From Bacteroidales bacterium (GTDB lineage: Bacteria > Bacteroidota > Bacteroidia > Bacteroidales > UBA932), in assembly GCA_017429205.1 (NCBI GenBank), contig JAFRPH010000086.1, forward strand, positions 1-42,658: a DNA stretch of 42,658 nucleotides. Reading direction: 5' to 3'. The translations under genes and the position numbers were made by a program. Position 1 is the stretch's first letter. The number at the start of each line of letters is the position of its first letter. Below the pieces are notes generated by a model that made no database searches, had not been told where the DNA came from, and saw only the letters and a list, made by a program, of their open reading frames with translations. Below, one piece after another: positions 40,337 to 42,658 of this stretch.

Positions 40337-42322
40337 TTATCCCGGCTGGGTCGCTGCCTGCGCCCTGGCCTTTGCTTTGTCTGCGATCCGGTTCGGCTGG
40401 GCGATGCCCTGCTGGTCGCTGGCCTCCGGCAGCTTTGTGCTGCCTCCTGTCGGTGCAGCCGGCGCCGGTGCAGGTCCGCCTTCCATTCCCTGGACAGGGA
40501 TCCCCATTGCGGCCTTCAGGGCCATGTTCTCCTGCTGTACCATCTGCAGCATCTGCAGCAGGGTGCCGTTCTGTTGTACACGCTGCATGACCTGGTCTTT
40601 GCCGTCGAAGTCCATCATCTCCAGCGTCGACAGCGCCGGATCTGCGTTGTTGGGTGCGAACATCCCCAGCTGATACAGCTGCAGAGCCAGCTCGTTCTGG
40701 CTCATTTTGGAATACTCTGTGGCCTTTTGCGCCGTGATCTTAAGGTCGAATACCGGCTGGTGGAACTCTGTCATGCCGGTGGCGGGGTCTGTGAAGCCCT
40801 GCATCTGCAGGCCGGAGTTGTCGTAGCTCACAAACTCCTCCTGCCCCATCTCGCCGGTGATGCGGAACATCCGCGGCGCGTCGTAGAACTGCCGGATGAC
40901 CTCGATCACGCAGGAGACCACGTCCTTGAAGGTTTGGTAGCTGACGCGGATCTGGTCGCGGCTGAGCTTGCCGGACTGCTCCTGCATGGCGGCGATGGCC
41001 GAGGCCGCGGTCACGCCGGACGGAGCGCCGCCGTTGTTGACGTCCCGGTTGCCGGAGGTCTCCTTCATCTCGTTGATCTTGCTCTCCAGGATCGCCAGAT
41101 AGTTGCCGGAGAGGGGAGAGACCGTGATCTGCCGCAGGGCGTTCTCCTCGATGGAGCCCTGGACGTGGACGAAGGGCCTGGTCCAGTCGGCGTACTCCTC
41201 CTCGTTGATGCCGTCGTCGCCGCGCTTGAGCCAGCGGGGCGTTGCCGCTGCCACGCAGTTTGCCACGATAGCGTTGTTCATCAGGTCGATCTGCCGCTGT
41301 GCGTCCTTGCACAGGTCGATGTAGCCGAAGCCGTATGGCGTGCCCTTTTCCGGAAACAGCTTGTCCTCGAAGAAGGGATACAGGCCGTGGTCATACAGAC
41401 CGCGCTCCGTCCGCTCCGGGTCGTTCTCGGTGGCGTAGAGGATGTGCTCGCCCACAAACTTGACGTAGTGGAGCACCGTCCTGCCGCCGCTTGACCTCTT
41501 GTAATACCAGTCCACCACAGGGCTCTTGTCCGCGGTGTTGATGTGGTCGTCGTGGTAGTATTCCTTTACCGTGATGTCCTTGCCGCCCAGTTCTCCCTTG
41601 AGCTCCGGGTACTGCTCCTCCAGCACATCGTTGTCCACCAGCTCCAGCAGGAAGATGTTGCGGCAGTCCTGCAGGCGGGTGACGCCGGGCTGTGGGTAGA
41701 GCTTCAGAGGGTCGATGGCGCGGATCGCCACGTCGCCCAGGCCGTTGTGCCTGGACTTGTCCCAGAACACGCCGAAGATGCCGGTGCCGCCCTGCAGCTT
41801 GTTCCACCAGGCCTCCTCCCAGGCGTCTGCAAACTCCGCCTCGTCGAGGACCACCGGCAGGATCTTGCTCAGGCGTCTGGCCTCCTCGCGGTCGTCCTCC
41901 GCCCTGGGCAGGACGTTGGGCTCCGGCAGGGCGTCCATCGCGTCTGCGTGCTTGGAGAGTACCACGTTCACAAGCCATGCGGACTTGGTCTGCAGAGGCG
42001 TGGTGCCCTTCTCGCGGATCACGTCCCAGTGGCGCTGCCGCCACCACTTGTCGTTTTCGATGAGCCGCCGGTCGAGCTGCGCCTTGCCGGCCATGTAGTC
42101 CCGCAGGGTCTGCATCGCCTTGCGGATCTGCTCCTTGTCGATGGGCTGGATCATCGCGGCCTGCTCTGCCGCCATGACGCCCAGCGTCCCTGCGTCCGGC
42201 ATTCCTGTCATTTCGACCGGTGCCGCAGGCGGAGCGGTGAAATCCGTGCCCCCCGTCATTTCGACCGGCGCGGAGAAATCCGTTTCTTCCGGTCTCCGCC
42301 GGAATCTGTCAAACATTGCCAT
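40337..42322 (-). CDS. portal protein, P22-type
   Basis: A 661-aa protein with the layout of large podovirus portal proteins: an N-terminal wing (YMAGKAQLDRRLIENDKWWRQRHWD), a stem/crown region with GTGIFGVFWDKSRHNGLGDVAIRAIDPLKLYPQPGVTRLQDCR, PYGFGYIDLCKDAQRQIDLMNN and, later, the helical C-terminal domain ending in a Pro/Ala-rich tail. It forms the dodecameric vertex ring for DNA packaging and ejection. Two class 2 palindromic elements encode residues about 14-39 (TDFSAPVEMTG and TDFTAPPAAPVEMTG) in the disordered N-terminus. GGAGG lies before ATG. Confidence 0.9.
   Translation of the reverse strand: MAMFDRFRRRPEETDFSAPVEMTGGTDFTAPPAAPVEMTGMPDAGTLGVMAAEQAAMIQPIDKEQIRKAMQTLRDYMAGKAQLDRRLIENDKWWRQRHWDVIREKGTTPLQTKSAWLVNVVLSKHADAMDALPEPNVLPRAEDDREEARRLSKILPVVLDEAEFADAWEEAWWNKLQGGTGIFGVFWDKSRHNGLGDVAIRAIDPLKLYPQPGVTRLQDCRNIFLLELVDNDVLEEQYPELKGELGGKDITVKEYYHDDHINTADKSPVVDWYYKRSSGGRTVLHYVKFVGEHILYATENDPERTERGLYDHGLYPFFEDKLFPEKGTPYGFGYIDLCKDAQRQIDLMNNAIVANCVAAATPRWLKRGDDGINEEEYADWTRPFVHVQGSIEENALRQITVSPLSGNYLAILESKINEMKETSGNRDVNNGGAPSGVTAASAIAAMQEQSGKLSRDQIRVSYQTFKDVVSCVIEVIRQFYDAPRMFRITGEMGQEEFVSYDNSGLQMQGFTDPATGMTEFHQPVFDLKITAQKATEYSKMSQNELALQLYQLGMFAPNNADPALSTLEMMDFDGKDQVMQRVQQNGTLLQMLQMVQQENMALKAAMGIPVQGMEGGPAPAPAAPTGGSTKLPEASDQQGIAQPNRIADKAKARAQAATQPG
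42207..42247. repeat. class 2 palindromic element in the portal gene, long variant
   Basis: 41-bp variant with an expanded centre (CCGGTGCCGCAGGCGG) between GTCATTTCGA and GTGAAATCCGT. It encodes TDFTAPPAAPVEMTG and stands next to a second copy 7 bases away. Confidence 0.85.
42255..42283. repeat. class 2 palindromic element in the portal gene
   Basis: 29 bp, GTCATTTCGACCGGCGC then GGAGAAATCCGT, encoding TDFSAPVEMT near the portal N-terminus; tandem with 42207-42247. Confidence 0.85.
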
Positions 42323-42334
42323 TGTCAGTCCTCC

Positions 42335-42658
42335 TTAAAAGCGCAGTCCCGAAACCGGGTGCCAGGGCCTGTCTGTCGGCACATAGTCCGGTTTGGGAGG
42401 GCGCCATTTGTTTTCCCGCGTGATGTCGTTCAGCATCCGCTGATATGAATCTCCATAGAGCATCGCGTCGTTGTTGTAGCGTTCGTAGTCACCGTGCTGC
42501 AGGTCGATCCGCATGACCAGATAGATGGGGTAGATGTCGAGGGCGTACTTGTCCGGCAGGATCAGGTCGTGGTCCAGATCCAGGTAATCGGGATCGTCAG
42601 ACCAATACTGGGTGTATGGCAGGTTGCTGTACGGTTCCTCCTCTGCGCTTGCTCCATA
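42335..42658 (-). CDS. head-tail adaptor-like protein, C-terminal part (continues from 1)
   Basis: This is the C-terminal part of the gene that starts at 264; 42518-42658 is the duplicated overlap, so the unique coding part is 42335-42517 (61 codons with stop). It reads VMRIDLQHGDYERYNNDAML followed by YGDSYQRMLNDITRENKWRPPKPDYVPTDRPW, a helix-rich segment and a Pro-rich tail, and stops 13 bases before the portal ATG. The helical pattern LPDKYALDIYPIYLVMRIDL fits gp6-like adaptor proteins. The whole protein is 148 aa. Confidence 0.65.
   Translation of the reverse strand, partial: YGASAEEEPYSNLPYTQYWSDDPDYLDLDHDLILPDKYALDIYPIYLVMRIDLQHGDYERYNNDAMLYGDSYQRMLNDITRENKWRPPKPDYVPTDRPWHPVSGLRF
42518..42658. 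repeat. terminal direct repeat, right copy
   Basis: Identical to bases 1-141; the second copy of the assembly overlap showing that the molecule is circular. Confidence 0.95.

Noticed and set aside
13079..42283. CRISPR array from the short repeats
   Set aside because: The repeats are scattered singly with no regular spacers, and lie mostly inside genes; no cas-like gene is present.

Overview
This window is one complete, circularly permuted temperate phage (or excised prophage) genome. Bases 1-141 are repeated exactly as 42518-42658, so the unit genome is 42,517 bp; one structural gene runs across the junction. Strong AGGAGG-type ribosome binding sites, a Prp-type protease, a teichoic-acid-type GDPD domain, Gp157, DUF1064 and a GTG-started replisome-organizer gene all point to a Gram-positive (Bacillota) host. 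The high GC content and host-like palindromic repeats suggest a gut-type Clostridia host, probably Oscillospiraceae; that host call is inference.

Layout. (1) Lysogeny module, 14438-17610: a divergent cro-like/repressor pair with two well-formed sigma-A promoters and palindromic operators, an HTH/coiled-coil protein, a small membrane protein, a tyrosine integrase, and an attP that copies the 3' end of a host tRNA. (2) Early operon, minus strand, 14388 down to 6002: many small, overlapping genes, including HTH proteins, Gp157, a Rad52-like annealing protein, SSB, the replication initiator with an internal repeat array (probable origin), MazG-like, DUF1064 nuclease, ParB-like, and a run of small Cys-rich zinc-ribbon proteins; it ends at a strong terminator (5964-6003). 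(3) Late operon 1, minus strand, from 5944 through the circle junction to 26055: TerS, TerL, a tail appendage protein, tail hub, Prp-like protease, head-tail adaptor, P22-type portal, a Gly/Ser-linker virion protein and a giant 4390-aa polyvalent protein. (4) Late operon 2, minus strand, 26038 to about 20230: scaffold, N4-gp56-type capsid protein, a small protein, a GDPD tail protein, holin, SLH-amidase, and a second small membrane/coiled-coil protein. (5) A last minus-strand group, 20217-17719: a small HTH protein, a papain-like protein and four small low-complexity proteins, converging on the integrase.

No tape-measure, tail-tube or sheath gene is visible, so the virion is probably short-tailed (podovirus-like). 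The giant protein is probably packaged and delivered with the DNA. The two late operons carry the same 18-bp box upstream of similar extended -10 sequences and each follows a terminator, which suggests co-ordinate late activation. Scaffold and capsid protein share the N-terminal leader FEDLLIH, and the phage carries its own Prp-like cysteine protease, which suggests a head-maturation cleavage analogous to Prp processing of staphylococcal phage 80-alpha. Several coding sequences contain in-frame palindromic elements like those dispersed in host chromosomes.
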